DNA from: Chitinophaga pinensis
GTDB lineage: Bacteria > Bacteroidota > Bacteroidia > Chitinophagales > Chitinophagaceae
Assembly: GCA_945876095.1 (NCBI GenBank)
Contig: CAMCMP010000014.1
Location: 1 to 64,000 of the forward strand
Length of the DNA: 64,000 nucleotides
Reading direction: 5' to 3'
The position numbers and the translations under genes were made by a program. Below are positions 44,330 through 53,147 of this stretch, in pieces. Each line of letters opens with the position of its first letter. Within the stretch, counting starts at the first letter, position 1. Under the pieces are notes generated by a model that saw nothing but the letters and a program-made list of their open reading frames with translations, did not search any database and was not told where the DNA came from.

Positions 44330-46030
44330 CTAATACACATCCTTTTCATACCTTCCGTCTTCTTCCATGTGCTCAAGGAATTTTTTGGCTTCCTCGGATG
44401 TTTTGTTGCCTTGTTGTTCAATAATTTTTAATAAAGCATTTTCTACATCCACACTCATCGGATCTTTTGTACCACATACAAAAAAATACGCTCCATTCAA
44501 CAACCAGTCATATATTTCTGCTGAATTTTGTAACATCTTATGCTGTACATATAATTTTTCCTTTTGGTCCCGAGAAAATGCCAAATTCACTTTAGTCAAA
44601 ACACCCGTTTCATACCAATTCTGAATTTCTGTTTGATATAAAAAGTCGGAAGCAAACCTCTGTCCACCAAAGAATAACCAGTTTTTTCCAGTAGCACCTG
44701 TAGCATCCCTTTCAGCTAAAAATGAACGAAAAGCTGCAATACCAGTACCAGGACCTACCATTATAATATTTTTATCTGGAGCAGGCAATCTGAATCTTTT
44801 ATTAGGCTGAACAAAAAACTTTTGCTTTCCTTCTGTTAGAATCTGGCTGAGATAATCAGAGCACAATCCAAATTCAGTTTCTCCATTCACATCATAGGTA
44901 TCTTTTACTACCACAATATGCACTTCACCCTCATGCGCTGAAGGAGATGAAGCGATGGTATATAATCTTGGAGAAATAGCATTCATCTTTAAAACAATCT
45001 CTTCAAATTGTTCTGCATCCTTTACAGGATATATTTTTAAAAGATCCAATAAATTCATTCTGCCAGCAGGGATATCCTGTTGAGTAATTTCAGCATATTG
45101 TTTTACCAAACGCTCTGTTAAATAAACGACATTGATTTTATGTTTTAATAAATCATAAAAAGTAAATGCTTCATTTTTAAAATTGACAATTTTAGAAGGA
45201 TCAACTCCAGTAACATTTAAAATTGCATCAACTATTTTAGAGGGATTTTCAGGGACAATTCCGATGGAGTCGCCGCACAAATACTCTACTCCTTCAGCAG
45301 CAATTTCAATATGCCATGTTTCTTTACTTGAACCCCGATCATTCAAATTAATTTTAGTAAGTACATCACCAGTATAAGTTTGTTTACCTGATTTTTTGGT
45401 AATAACTGGTGCTATATTTATCTGAACATCATTTTGAGATATGCCTATTTTTGGATTAGATAACTTTTCCAATACCTCATTAAACCATGCATTCGCATCT
45501 GTTTCATATTCTACATCACATTTTTGCATTGGCGCAATTCTAACTCCACCTAATTTTTCAAACTGCTCATCCATCTCCTCTCCGGTTTTGCAGTAAAGAG
45601 GATAAGAAGTATCTCCTAATGCCAATACACTATACCTCAGAGAATTTAGTTTAAACCCATTCTGGTGAATATGATCATAGAATTTTTTAGCAGCAATCGG
45701 TGGCTCTCCTTCACCATGTGTACTAATGAGGGCCAACAAATATTCTTCTTTTGTAAGATCTGATAAACGATACTGATCCATACCAATCACTTTGGCATGA
45801 ATACTTTTTTGTTTTGCCTTGGTTGCAAAATCAGTTGCCAATCTTTTCGAATTACCGGTTTCAGTTCCATATACGATTGTAATTTTATTAACAGAAGAAA
45901 TACCCACTGCCTCAGCGCTGGGTTGAGCAGGTAATAACTTAGCTATAAAATCATTCATCCAAATCAACTGTTCTTTACTTGCGTTTTGAATTAGATCAGT
46001 AAATATTTTATGATTCGCTTCTCCTAACAT
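44330..46030 (-). CDS. cysJ: Sulfite reductase flavoprotein alpha-component
   Basis: 566 residues with an N-terminal flavodoxin domain (about 50-190, YGTETGNSKRLA and STHGEGEPP), an FAD-binding ferredoxin-reductase domain (RLYTIASSPS) and an NADPH site (MVGPGTGIAAFRSFLAER, VCGTKDPMS). Electrons run NADPH to FAD to FMN to CysI. It ends with the aromatic residue motif EDGRYEKDVY usual in the family. Upstream of cysI in the same operon. Confidence 0.94.
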   Translation of the reverse strand: MLGEANHKIFTDLIQNASKEQLIWMNDFIAKLLPAQPSAEAVGISSVNKITIVYGTETGNSKRLATDFATKAKQKSIHAKVIGMDQYRLSDLTKEEYLLALISTHGEGEPPIAAKKFYDHIHQNGFKLNSLRYSVLALGDTSYPLYCKTGEEMDEQFEKLGGVRIAPMQKCDVEYETDANAWFNEVLEKLSNPKIGISQNDVQINIAPVITKKSGKQTYTGDVLTKINLNDRGSSKETWHIEIAAEGVEYLCGDSIGIVPENPSKIVDAILNVTGVDPSKIVNFKNEAFTFYDLLKHKINVVYLTERLVKQYAEITQQDIPAGRMNLLDLLKIYPVKDAEQFEEIVLKMNAISPRLYTIASSPSAHEGEVHIVVVKDTYDVNGETEFGLCSDYLSQILTEGKQKFFVQPNKRFRLPAPDKNIIMVGPGTGIAAFRSFLAERDATGATGKNWLFFGGQRFASDFLYQTEIQNWYETGVLTKVNLAFSRDQKEKLYVQHKMLQNSAEIYDWLLNGAYFFVCGTKDPMSVDVENALLKIIEQQGNKTSEEAKKFLEHMEEDGRYEKDVY

Positions 46031-46072
46031 TTTAAATTTTATTTATTTTTTAAAACAATCTTTTGATTGATT

Positions 46073-46930
46073 TTATTTAATGTATTTTTCTTTTATAAAT
46101 GTTTGATCTATTAATTGCTCAAACTGAAAATCTTCTACTGGTTTAAAATATTCTCCGGCTGGGACGTTATTATTTAACCAAGCAAATTTTTCATGTAGCG
46201 CAACCACTTTACCGATAATAACTAAGGTGGGTGAAGCATAGACCTTTCCTTTAGCCAACTTTTGATAATCATATAAATTAAATTGATAAACCTTTTGGAA
46301 AGGTGTAGTAGCTTGTTCTACCACAGCCAAAAGTTTATCCTCACCAATATTATTTTTCACAAGATTTTCCACCACTGTATCCAATGTTTCAGAAGACATA
46401 TAAAAAACTAGGGTATCATCACTATTCGATAATTCTTTCCAATAATCATCCTTTACAACATCTGATTTATACAAGGTCAGGAAACGAACTGCAGTCGAAT
46501 ATCCACGTGCAGTTAAAGGTATACCAGCATAGGCTGCTGCTCCCATTGCTGCGGATACACCAGGTATAATTTCATAAGGGATCTGATTGGCAACAATTAC
46601 TTCTAACTCATCTAAAATATTTGAAAATATAGACACATCACCCCCTTTTAAACGAACTACCAATTTGCCTTCTAAAGCAAACTGCACAATTAGTTCATTG
46701 ATACTTTTTTGAGGAGTACTAAAACCACGGCGACATTGTTTTCCTACATAAATTATCTCGGCTGTAGCACTAACATAGGTACTCAATATTTCTTTACTAA
46801 CTAGTCGATCGGTTAATACAACCTCAGCCTGTTGTAAATATTTTGCAGCCTTCACCGTAATTAATTCAGGATCACCGCAACCAGCACCTGCAAGTATTAC
46901 TTTCCCTTTTGATGTTTGACTCATTTTCAT
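46073..46930 (-). CDS. cobA: Uroporphyrinogen-III C-methyltransferase
   Basis: SUMT enzyme that makes precorrin-2 from uroporphyrinogen III with two SAM molecules, the first step toward siroheme. SAM-binding motifs: VILAGAGCGDPELITVKA, VRLKGGDVSIFS and IPGVSAAMGAAAYAGIPLTARG. The ATG at 46930 (or 46924) is preferred over one at 46999 that lies within a heptamer repeat array and would add an atypical N terminus. It sits inside the cys operon between cysK and cysJ and feeds CysI cofactor synthesis. Confidence 0.93.
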   Translation of the reverse strand: MKMSQTSKGKVILAGAGCGDPELITVKAAKYLQQAEVVLTDRLVSKEILSTYVSATAEIIYVGKQCRRGFSTPQKSINELIVQFALEGKLVVRLKGGDVSIFSNILDELEVIVANQIPYEIIPGVSAAMGAAAYAGIPLTARGYSTAVRFLTLYKSDVVKDDYWKELSNSDDTLVFYMSSETLDTVVENLVKNNIGEDKLLAVVEQATTPFQKVYQFNLYDYQKLAKGKVYASPTLVIIGKVVALHEKFAWLNNNVPAGEYFKPVEDFQFEQLIDQTFIKEKYIK

Positions 46931-46990
46931 AAAATATAAAAAATCTCTACGTCCAGAAAATCGATTAATCTTGTTTAATAATAATTCAGT

Positions 46991-47091
46991 ATTGCCCATT
47001 CACCATTGACTATTGACCATTGCCCATTCACCATTGACCATTCACCATTGCCCATTGACCATTGCCCATTCACCATTGCCCATTCACCATT
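46991..47091. repeat. Heptanucleotide tandem array (ATTCACC family), 14 units
   Basis: Fourteen consecutive 7-mers in perfect phase, each of form ATT(C/G)(A/C)C(C/T), then a final ATT. Units vary only at positions 4, 5 and 7. The array fills the gap between cysK and cobA and abuts the cysK TAA (47090-47092 on this strand). The same unit occurs at 61430-61457 and 61930-61971. Confidence 0.95.
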
Positions 47092-48001
47092 AAAACAATC
47101 CCTCAATAGATAAATACCTTTCTCCTGTGTCATAATTATAAGTCAACACCCTTGCCCCTTCCGGAATCTCTGCTAATTTTTTTGCTACTGCAGCTAAAGA
47201 TGCTCCAGTTGAAATACCCGCTAAAATACCTTCTTCCTTTGCTAGTCTTTGAGCATAATCAAAAGCTTCTTCTTTACTTACAGCAATCACTCCATCTAAA
47301 ATATCCTTATTCAAAATGGATGGAGCAAAACCTGCTCCAATACCTTGTATCGGGTGAGGACCAGGTGCACCGCCACTTAATACAGGAGATAATTCTGGTT
47401 CAACTGCAAATACTTTAAGATTAGGAAAATGTTTTTTTAAGACTTCCGCTACACCCGTAATATGTCCACCAGTACCTACACCAGTAATTAAATAATCTAA
47501 CCCTTCTGGAAAATCATTGAGTATTTCTAGTGCAGATGTTTTTCTATGAATTTCTGTATTGGCTGGGTTATCAAATTGTTGAGGCATCCATCCATTGGGC
47601 GTTTCCTTAACCAACTCTCCGGCTTTTTCAATCGCTCCTTTCATTCCCTTTTCTCGAGGAGTTAATACGAATTCGGCACCATATAAAGACATCAAACGCC
47701 TACGTTCAATACTCATGCTTTCTGGCATTACTAAAATAATTTTATACCCTTTTACAGCAGCAACCAAAGCAAGACCAATACCTGTATTACCTGAGGTAGG
47801 CTCAATAATAACGCTGTCTTTATTCAATAACCCTTTTTGTTCAGCATCTTCAATCATTGAAAGAGCTATGCGATCCTTTATACTAGAACCAGGATTGGTT
47901 TTTTCTAATTTAATCCATACCTCCTGCTTGGAACCAAATAATTTATTGATTCTAACATGGGGTGTATTTCCTATCGTTTCTAAAATGTTATTTGCTTTCA
48001 T
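47090..48001 (-). CDS. cysK: Cysteine synthase (O-acetylserine sulfhydrylase)
   Basis: 303-residue PLP enzyme joining sulfide and O-acetylserine to give cysteine. PLP lysine in [12 protein letters not shown], substrate loop [12 protein letters not shown], cofactor-phosphate loop [11 protein letters not shown], and the C-terminal DTGERYLS typical of CysK. It has no CBS domains, unlike the relative at 28.7 kb. Adjacent cysE makes its co-substrate. The stop codon is directly followed (on its strand) by the GGTGAAT-type heptamer array. Confidence 0.95.
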   Translation of the reverse strand: MKANNILETIGNTPHVRINKLFGSKQEVWIKLEKTNPGSSIKDRIALSMIEDAEQKGLLNKDSVIIEPTSGNTGIGLALVAAVKGYKIILVMPESMSIERRRLMSLYGAEFVLTPREKGMKGAIEKAGELVKETPNGWMPQQFDNPANTEIHRKTSALEILNDFPEGLDYLITGVGTGGHITGVAEVLKKHFPNLKVFAVEPELSPVLSGGAPGPHPIQGIGAGFAPSILNKDILDGVIAVSKEEAFDYAQRLAKEEGILAGISTGASLAAVAKKLAEIPEGARVLTYNYDTGERYLSIEGLF

Positions 48002-48049
48002 ATATTTATTTTTAGTTTTTTTTAATTATAACAAATTTTAATCCTAGCA

Positions 48050-48877
48050 TTAAATCACAAAATTTAAAACATCTGAAAAATTATTTTTATCCTTGATGCT
48101 CACTTCGCTTTTATGATAAACAATTGAATTGGGTAACAAAGAATGGGTTAACCATACATTACCACCTATCACACTATCATGACCAATAACTGTTTCTCCA
48201 CCCAAAATAGTTGCACCAGAATAAATAACCACATCATCTTCAATCGTTGGATGTCTTTTCATTTTTGCCACTTCCTTACTCACACTCAATGCTCCTAAAG
48301 TAACCCCTTGATAAATTTTTACCCGATTGCCAATCACTGAAGTTTCTCCAATTACAATACCCGTTCCATGATCTATAAAAAATGACTCCCCAATTTGAGC
48401 ACCTGGATGAATATCAATACCTGTTTTACTGTGTGCACATTCAGAAAAAAGTCGAGGTATCAGCTTTACACCTTGCATCCACAATTGATGAGAAAAGCGG
48501 TATACAGCTGTTGCATAAAAACCAGGATAGGCTACTAATACTTCTTCAATCGATTCAGCAGCGGGATCAAATTTTAATATTTCAGCAGCATCCTTATGCA
48601 ATTCATCATAAATAAAAGGGACCCTTTCAAAAAAAACATTTACTAACTCCTCAGTTTTATTAGCTGTACCTACTACATCATACACCAAGGTTGATAAATA
48701 GGTATTGTATTTTTGATACTCTTTCAATAATTCAAACTCAGAAAGTTTGGCAAGTTGATTAGGGATAAATAAAAATTCAAAAAAACCATCTATAAACTGA
48801 TTGGCCAACTCCTTATCGGGAAAAGAACTAGCAGATTCGATGTGTCTAGAATGGAGATTTTGTATAAATTGTTTCAT
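48050..48877 (-). CDS. cysE: Serine O-acetyltransferase
   Basis: 275 residues; acetylates serine to O-acetylserine. The C-terminal half is a left-handed beta-helix of hexapeptide repeats (GIDIHPGAQIGESFFIDHGTG, VIGETSVIGNRVKIYQGVTLGALS). Key catalytic residues are His in IDHGTG and the conserved Asp of HPTIEDDVVIYSG. The N-terminal helical domain is present. Placed directly upstream of cysK in the operon, as expected for a cysteine synthase pair. Confidence 0.94.
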   Translation of the reverse strand: MKQFIQNLHSRHIESASSFPDKELANQFIDGFFEFLFIPNQLAKLSEFELLKEYQKYNTYLSTLVYDVVGTANKTEELVNVFFERVPFIYDELHKDAAEILKFDPAAESIEEVLVAYPGFYATAVYRFSHQLWMQGVKLIPRLFSECAHSKTGIDIHPGAQIGESFFIDHGTGIVIGETSVIGNRVKIYQGVTLGALSVSKEVAKMKRHPTIEDDVVIYSGATILGGETVIGHDSVIGGNVWLTHSLLPNSIVYHKSEVSIKDKNNFSDVLNFVI

Positions 48878-48939
48878 TGTTTATTTATTTATAACAGTAG
48901 AAAAATAGGCAACTAGATGCTAACTAAATCAACTAATTT

Positions 48940-50181
48940 TTATTGAATCATACAAGCTCCCACCGTAACGTTGCTAGTTTCATCTATTAAAATCGCTCCT
49001 CCATTTACCCGTAATTTTTTATAGGAATCATAAGGAATTGGAGTAGCTGTTTTTATTTTCACTTTTACTATATCATTCAATTGAGCTTGATCAGGAGAAG
49101 GCTCTTGTAATAAAGAGTTTACATCTAACTTATATTCAATTTCTTTTACTACCGCCTTTACAACTCGACTATTGATTTGCAGCAAATACTTATTACCTGC
49201 CTTGAGGGGTTTATTTCCCATCCAGCAGAGCAATACATCCAATTCATTTTCAACAGTTGGGAGGTTATCTGTTTTAACAATCACATCCCCTCTACTAATG
49301 TCAATATCATGTTGCAAATGAAGCACCACACTTTGAGGCGCAAAGGCTTCTTCAACTTGTTGGCCACCGATTTCAATGGCACTAATTACACTTTGTAAAC
49401 CTGAGGGTTGAACGCAAATAGTATCACCTTTTTTATAAATTCCACTAATTACTTTACCTGCATAACCCCGGTAATCATGTAAGTCATCTGTTTGAGGGCG
49501 AATCACATATTGAACTGGAAATCTAGCATCCACATAATTAATATCATTGGCAACAGCCACATTTTCCAAAATATGTAATAAGGACTCCCCATCGTACCAT
49601 GGAAAACTAGCCGATTTTTCTACAATATTATCTCCATTAATTGCACTGATAGGGATATAGGTTATATCTTTTAAACCTAGTGAAGTAGCGACTGCTGAAT
49701 AATCGATCACGATATTATTATAAACATCTTGTGAATTATTTACCAAATCCATTTTATTAATCGCCACTACTACATGTGGAATATTCAACAAGGAAGCAAT
49801 GATTGAATGGCGCCTAGTTTGTTCAGAAACTCCATTTCTAGCATCTACCAAAATAATAATCAAATCAGAATTAGAAGCACCTGTTACCATATTGCGAGTA
49901 TACTGTGTATGACCTGGCGCATCTGCAATAATAAATTTTCGAGTAGGCGTAGTAAAATATTTGTATGCTACGTCAATAGTAATCCCCTGCTCTCTTTCCG
50001 CTCTCAAACCATCCGTAAGTAAAGCCAAATCAATTTCACCATCTTCCCTATTTTTACTTTGCTTTTCGATAGCCTCCAACTGATCAATCATGATAGATTT
50101 ACTATCATATAACAAGCGACCAATCAATGTACTTTTTCCATCATCTACGCTTCCTGCAGTTATAAATCTTAAAATATCCAT
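48940..50181 (-). CDS. cysN: Sulfate adenylyltransferase large subunit (GTPase)
   Basis: EF-Tu-like GTPase that drives ATP sulfurylase. G1 loop GSVDDGKS (residues 10-17), G3 DAPGHTQY, G4 NKMD. The EF-Tu domains 2 and 3 follow. Its 413 residues fit a standalone CysN with no fused APS kinase domain. The ATG at 50181 is chosen because the upstream in-frame start is a TTG. The partner cysD precedes it. Confidence 0.95.
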   Translation of the reverse strand: MDILRFITAGSVDDGKSTLIGRLLYDSKSIMIDQLEAIEKQSKNREDGEIDLALLTDGLRAEREQGITIDVAYKYFTTPTRKFIIADAPGHTQYTRNMVTGASNSDLIIILVDARNGVSEQTRRHSIIASLLNIPHVVVAINKMDLVNNSQDVYNNIVIDYSAVATSLGLKDITYIPISAINGDNIVEKSASFPWYDGESLLHILENVAVANDINYVDARFPVQYVIRPQTDDLHDYRGYAGKVISGIYKKGDTICVQPSGLQSVISAIEIGGQQVEEAFAPQSVVLHLQHDIDISRGDVIVKTDNLPTVENELDVLLCWMGNKPLKAGNKYLLQINSRVVKAVVKEIEYKLDVNSLLQEPSPDQAQLNDIVKVKIKTATPIPYDSYKKLRVNGGAILIDETSNVTVGACMIQ

Positions 50182-50277
50182 AAGTATTTTTGTTACTTCC
50201 AATTCAAATGAAATGGGTTGTTATAAAAATTTAAAATAATTGACCCCTATTGTAGTTTCTAAAAAAAATAGCTGTCA

Positions 50278-51243
50278 TTAAAAATATCCACCCTTTTTTC
50301 GATCTTCCATTGCAGCTTCACTTACCCGATCATCAATCCTTGTTTCACCTCGTTCACTAGTTTTAGTAGCAATAATTTCCTTGATAATATCATCGATATT
50401 GGAGGCATTAGACTCTACTGCTGCGGTACAAGTCATATCCCCTACCGTTCTATAGCGAACTTTTTTAATTGAAACCTTATCCCCCTCTTCAAGTTGAATA
50501 AACTCAGAAGTAGCCACCAATTGTCCTTGATATTCCAATACCTCCCGATCATGAGAAAAATAGATAGAGGGTAATTCAATTTTATTTCTGCGGATATAAT
50601 TCCAGATATCCAATTCCGTCCAATTACTAATAGGAAACACTCTTACATTTTCACCTTTATCAATTCTGCCATTATAGGTATTCCATAATTCAGGACGTTG
50701 AAGTTTGGGATCCCATTGACCAAATTCATCTCTAACAGAAAAAATTCTTTCTTTGGCTCTGGCTTTTTCTTCATCCCTTCTAGCGCCGCCAATACAAGCA
50801 TCAAACTTAAACTCTTCTATAGTATCCAATAAGGTAAATGTTTGTAAAGCATTTCTGCTTGCAAATTTTCCTTTTTGCTCAGTAAGATTTTTTTCACGTA
50901 TTGTATCAGCCACATTCCTTACAATTAATTTCTCTCCAATAGTTTGAGCAAATTGATCTCTAAAATCCAATGCTTCTTGAAAATTATGTCCCGTATCGAT
51001 ATGCACCAAAGGAAAAGGAAACTTGCCAGGTCGAAATGCTTTTAAAGCGAGATGTACCAAAACAATGGAGTCTTTACCACCAGAAAAAAGTAAAGCGGGG
51101 CGTTCAAATTGACCAGCTACTTCACGAAAAATGTGAATAGACTCAGATTCCAACTGATCAAGATAATCTAGCCGTCGGTAATTTTTATCTCCTAATTCAG
51201 AAGAGGCTCTCGAAGAATCTACCAAATTTATTTTTTCACTCAT
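50278..51243 (-). CDS. cysD: Sulfate adenylyltransferase small subunit
   Basis: 321 residues of the PP-loop family. The ATP-binding SGGKDSIVLVHLALKAF motif, the LVHIDTGHNFQEA segment and the R-rich GGARRDEEKARAKER signature are diagnostic of CysD. Together with CysN it forms adenosine 5'-phosphosulfate (APS) from sulfate and ATP. Transcribed between cysH and cysN. Confidence 0.95.
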   Translation of the reverse strand: MSEKINLVDSSRASSELGDKNYRRLDYLDQLESESIHIFREVAGQFERPALLFSGGKDSIVLVHLALKAFRPGKFPFPLVHIDTGHNFQEALDFRDQFAQTIGEKLIVRNVADTIREKNLTEQKGKFASRNALQTFTLLDTIEEFKFDACIGGARRDEEKARAKERIFSVRDEFGQWDPKLQRPELWNTYNGRIDKGENVRVFPISNWTELDIWNYIRRNKIELPSIYFSHDREVLEYQGQLVATSEFIQLEEGDKVSIKKVRYRTVGDMTCTAAVESNASNIDDIIKEIIATKTSERGETRIDDRVSEAAMEDRKKGGYF

Positions 51244-51313
51244 CTTGTATTTTTCTTATTGTTTTAATTCAATTATTTTACTTGTTACACTTATTTATTT
51301 TATAAAATAAATT

Positions 51314-52054
51314 CTAGTGCTTTTGAGTTTCATTTTGATTAGGTTCATGAACGTGTAAACCACATTCTTTTTTATCGGCATCTTCCCACCACCATCTGCC
51401 TGCCCTAAAATCTTCTCCAGGCTGAATGGCTCTTGTACAGGGAGCACAGCCAATACTTACAAATCCCTTATCATGTAAAGAATTATAGGGTATATGGTGT
51501 TTTTGAATATGATTTTTTACTTCTTCAGTCGACCAATGAAGTATAGGATGGTATTTAATTAATTGATTCGCCTCATCCCATTCCAACATCGGAAGGTTTT
51601 GGCGGTCAGGTGAATGTTCAGAGCGTAGACCAGTAATCCATATTGCATTTCCAGCAAGAGCGCGCTTTAGAGGCTCTACTTTTCGAATAAAACAACATGC
51701 CTTTCGATGATCAACTGATTCATAAAATGAATTAGGACCATTTTCTGCTACAAACTTTTGCAATCCATCTTGATTAGGATAATATGCTTTGATATGAGTT
51801 TTATAAGCTTCATTGGTACTATTCCAAACAGAATAGGTTTCTGCAAACATTCTTCCAGTATCGAGTGTGAATATTTTTACTGGCAATTGATTACTCAATA
51901 TCTCATGCGTGATTGCTTGATCTTCAAAACTAAAACTCGTAGAAAAGGTTACCTGATCGGGATATTGTTTCGTTAACAACTGAATAAAAGAGGAGATATT
52001 TAGTCCATTTAACTGATGGAGTAATTGTTCAACGCTATTTTTGGTGAGATTCAT
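51314..52054 (-). CDS. cysH: Adenylylsulfate (APS) reductase, [4Fe-4S] type
   Basis: 246 residues. The ATG at 52054 (MNLTKNSVEQ) is preferred over a non-family 24-residue extension upstream. PP-loop STSFSFEDQAI binds the nucleotide. Cys120-Cys121 and Cys203-x-x-Cys206 are the four ligands of the [4Fe-4S] cluster that mark APS reductases rather than PAPS reductases. The C-terminal KKECGLH carries the catalytic Cys231. Absence of cysC in the operon agrees with direct reduction of APS to sulfite. First gene of the sulfur operon. Confidence 0.93.
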   Translation of the reverse strand: MNLTKNSVEQLLHQLNGLNISSFIQLLTKQYPDQVTFSTSFSFEDQAITHEILSNQLPVKIFTLDTGRMFAETYSVWNSTNEAYKTHIKAYYPNQDGLQKFVAENGPNSFYESVDHRKACCFIRKVEPLKRALAGNAIWITGLRSEHSPDRQNLPMLEWDEANQLIKYHPILHWSTEEVKNHIQKHHIPYNSLHDKGFVSIGCAPCTRAIQPGEDFRAGRWWWEDADKKECGLHVHEPNQNETQKH

Positions 52055-52190
52055 GTAATTTTTAAAATAAACTTGGATAAATAAGTGAAAAAAATTAATC
52101 AATAGTAGCCGATCAACAACAACCAATCAATGGAAAAACACAGCGAAATTTACCATTAAGGGGAGAAATAAACACATTAAATAACATAAG

Positions 52191-52207
52191 TCTATTGATT
52201 TGGTAGA
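52191..52207. promoter_or_regulatory. Palindromic site TCTA-N9-TAGA upstream of cysH
   Basis: TCTATTGATTTGGTAGA lies 137 bases before the cysH ATG, within the only long gap upstream of the sulfur operon. It is a near match to a site at 40769-40785. A repressor of Rrf2 type would be a plausible binder, but no regulator gene is in the window. Confidence 0.35.
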
Positions 52208-52329
52208 CAAATTTAAACATACCAAATGAAATGGACAATTTTTTTTGGATCAAATAATATTTTTTTAATCTACAATTGCCACTAAATATAATAATTAATG
52301 TTAATATTATACTGTTTGTAAGGAATTAA

Positions 52330-52854
52330 CTAATTCTTTCTAATCAATTTGTAAATCTTGATTGCGCCCAATAAAATACCAGACAATAGGAGTAGGCCAA
52401 TAATACCATATATCCAACTCATTGAATTTTTAACGGAAACTAGAAGTACGATAGCTATTAAAAAGATAGTAGCCAATTCATTCCAAATCCTCAACTGATT
52501 GGAGCTATAATGAAAAACTCCTTTCATTTCTGAAGCATATATCGAGTGTAGGGTTAAATGATAAGCATACAAAGCGACAACAAAAATAATTTTAATCCAA
52601 AGCCACTGTGGAATTGGCTGAAAGTAAGTAGCCATCCAGATTCCAAAAATAAGGGTTAAAACAGCTGAGGGCCAGGTAATGCCTAACCAAAGCCTTTTGA
52701 TCATAATTGTAAACTGATCCGTTAAAATTTGTTTTTCTACAGCAGTTTTTCCTTGGGCTTCGGTATTGTAGATAAAAAGTCGGACAATGTAAAACATTCC
52801 AGCAAACCAGGTTACAATAAAAATGATATGAAGCGCCTTTATATAGAAATACAT
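52330..52854 (-). CDS. hemJ: Protoporphyrinogen IX oxidase HemJ
   Basis: 174-residue membrane protein with four or five helices of the HemJ/CopD-like group. The conserved N-terminal YFYIKALHIIFIVTWFAGMFYIVRLF carries the essential histidine (LHIIF) and WFAG motif. The middle has RLWLGITWPSAVLTLIFG, and LWIKIIFVVALYAYH supplies another conserved His. It oxidises protoporphyrinogen to protoporphyrin IX in the membrane. On the same strand as hemH, separated by a repeat element, so the penultimate and last heme steps are adjacent. Confidence 0.9.
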   Translation of the reverse strand: MYFYIKALHIIFIVTWFAGMFYIVRLFIYNTEAQGKTAVEKQILTDQFTIMIKRLWLGITWPSAVLTLIFGIWMATYFQPIPQWLWIKIIFVVALYAYHLTLHSIYASEMKGVFHYSSNQLRIWNELATIFLIAIVLLVSVKNSMSWIYGIIGLLLLSGILLGAIKIYKLIRKN

Positions 52855-52870
52855 GTTGTATATTTTTTAA

Positions 52871-53147
52871 TGTATGATGTCTGATTTAAGGATGTCTGAT
52901 GTCTGATGTCTGATGTAAGGATGTCTGATATCTGATTTGGTTAAATTTGAAAGATCTCTTTTTTTACTAGCCTAAGTAAGTCATGAAAAAGATTTCGAAT
53001 GAAGAAAAATAGTAGTTCCGAAGAAAATCAGACATCCAAAAATCATACATCAGACATCCTTAAATCAGACATCAGACATCCTTACATCAGAAATCAGACA
53101 TCAGACATCCTTAAATCAGAAATCAGACATCCGACATCCTTACATCA
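52871..53147. repeat. Family-1 heptamer element, copy 1
   Basis: The left arm has several GATGTCT units. A core of about 95 bp (52934-53026) contains TTAAATTTGA, ACTAGCCTAAGTAAGTCA and GAATGAAGAAAAAT. The right arm has inverted AGACATC units. It lies between hemJ and hemH and runs into the hemH coding end, supplying the last codons and stop of that gene. No open frame of its own. Confidence 0.92.

Noticed and set aside
46931..46999. Extended N terminus of CobA
   Set aside because: The upstream ATG lies in the heptamer array and adds residues not typical of the family; the internal ATG fits better.
46991..47091. CRISPR array
   Set aside because: Units are 7 bases and contiguous with no spacers, and no cas genes are in the window.
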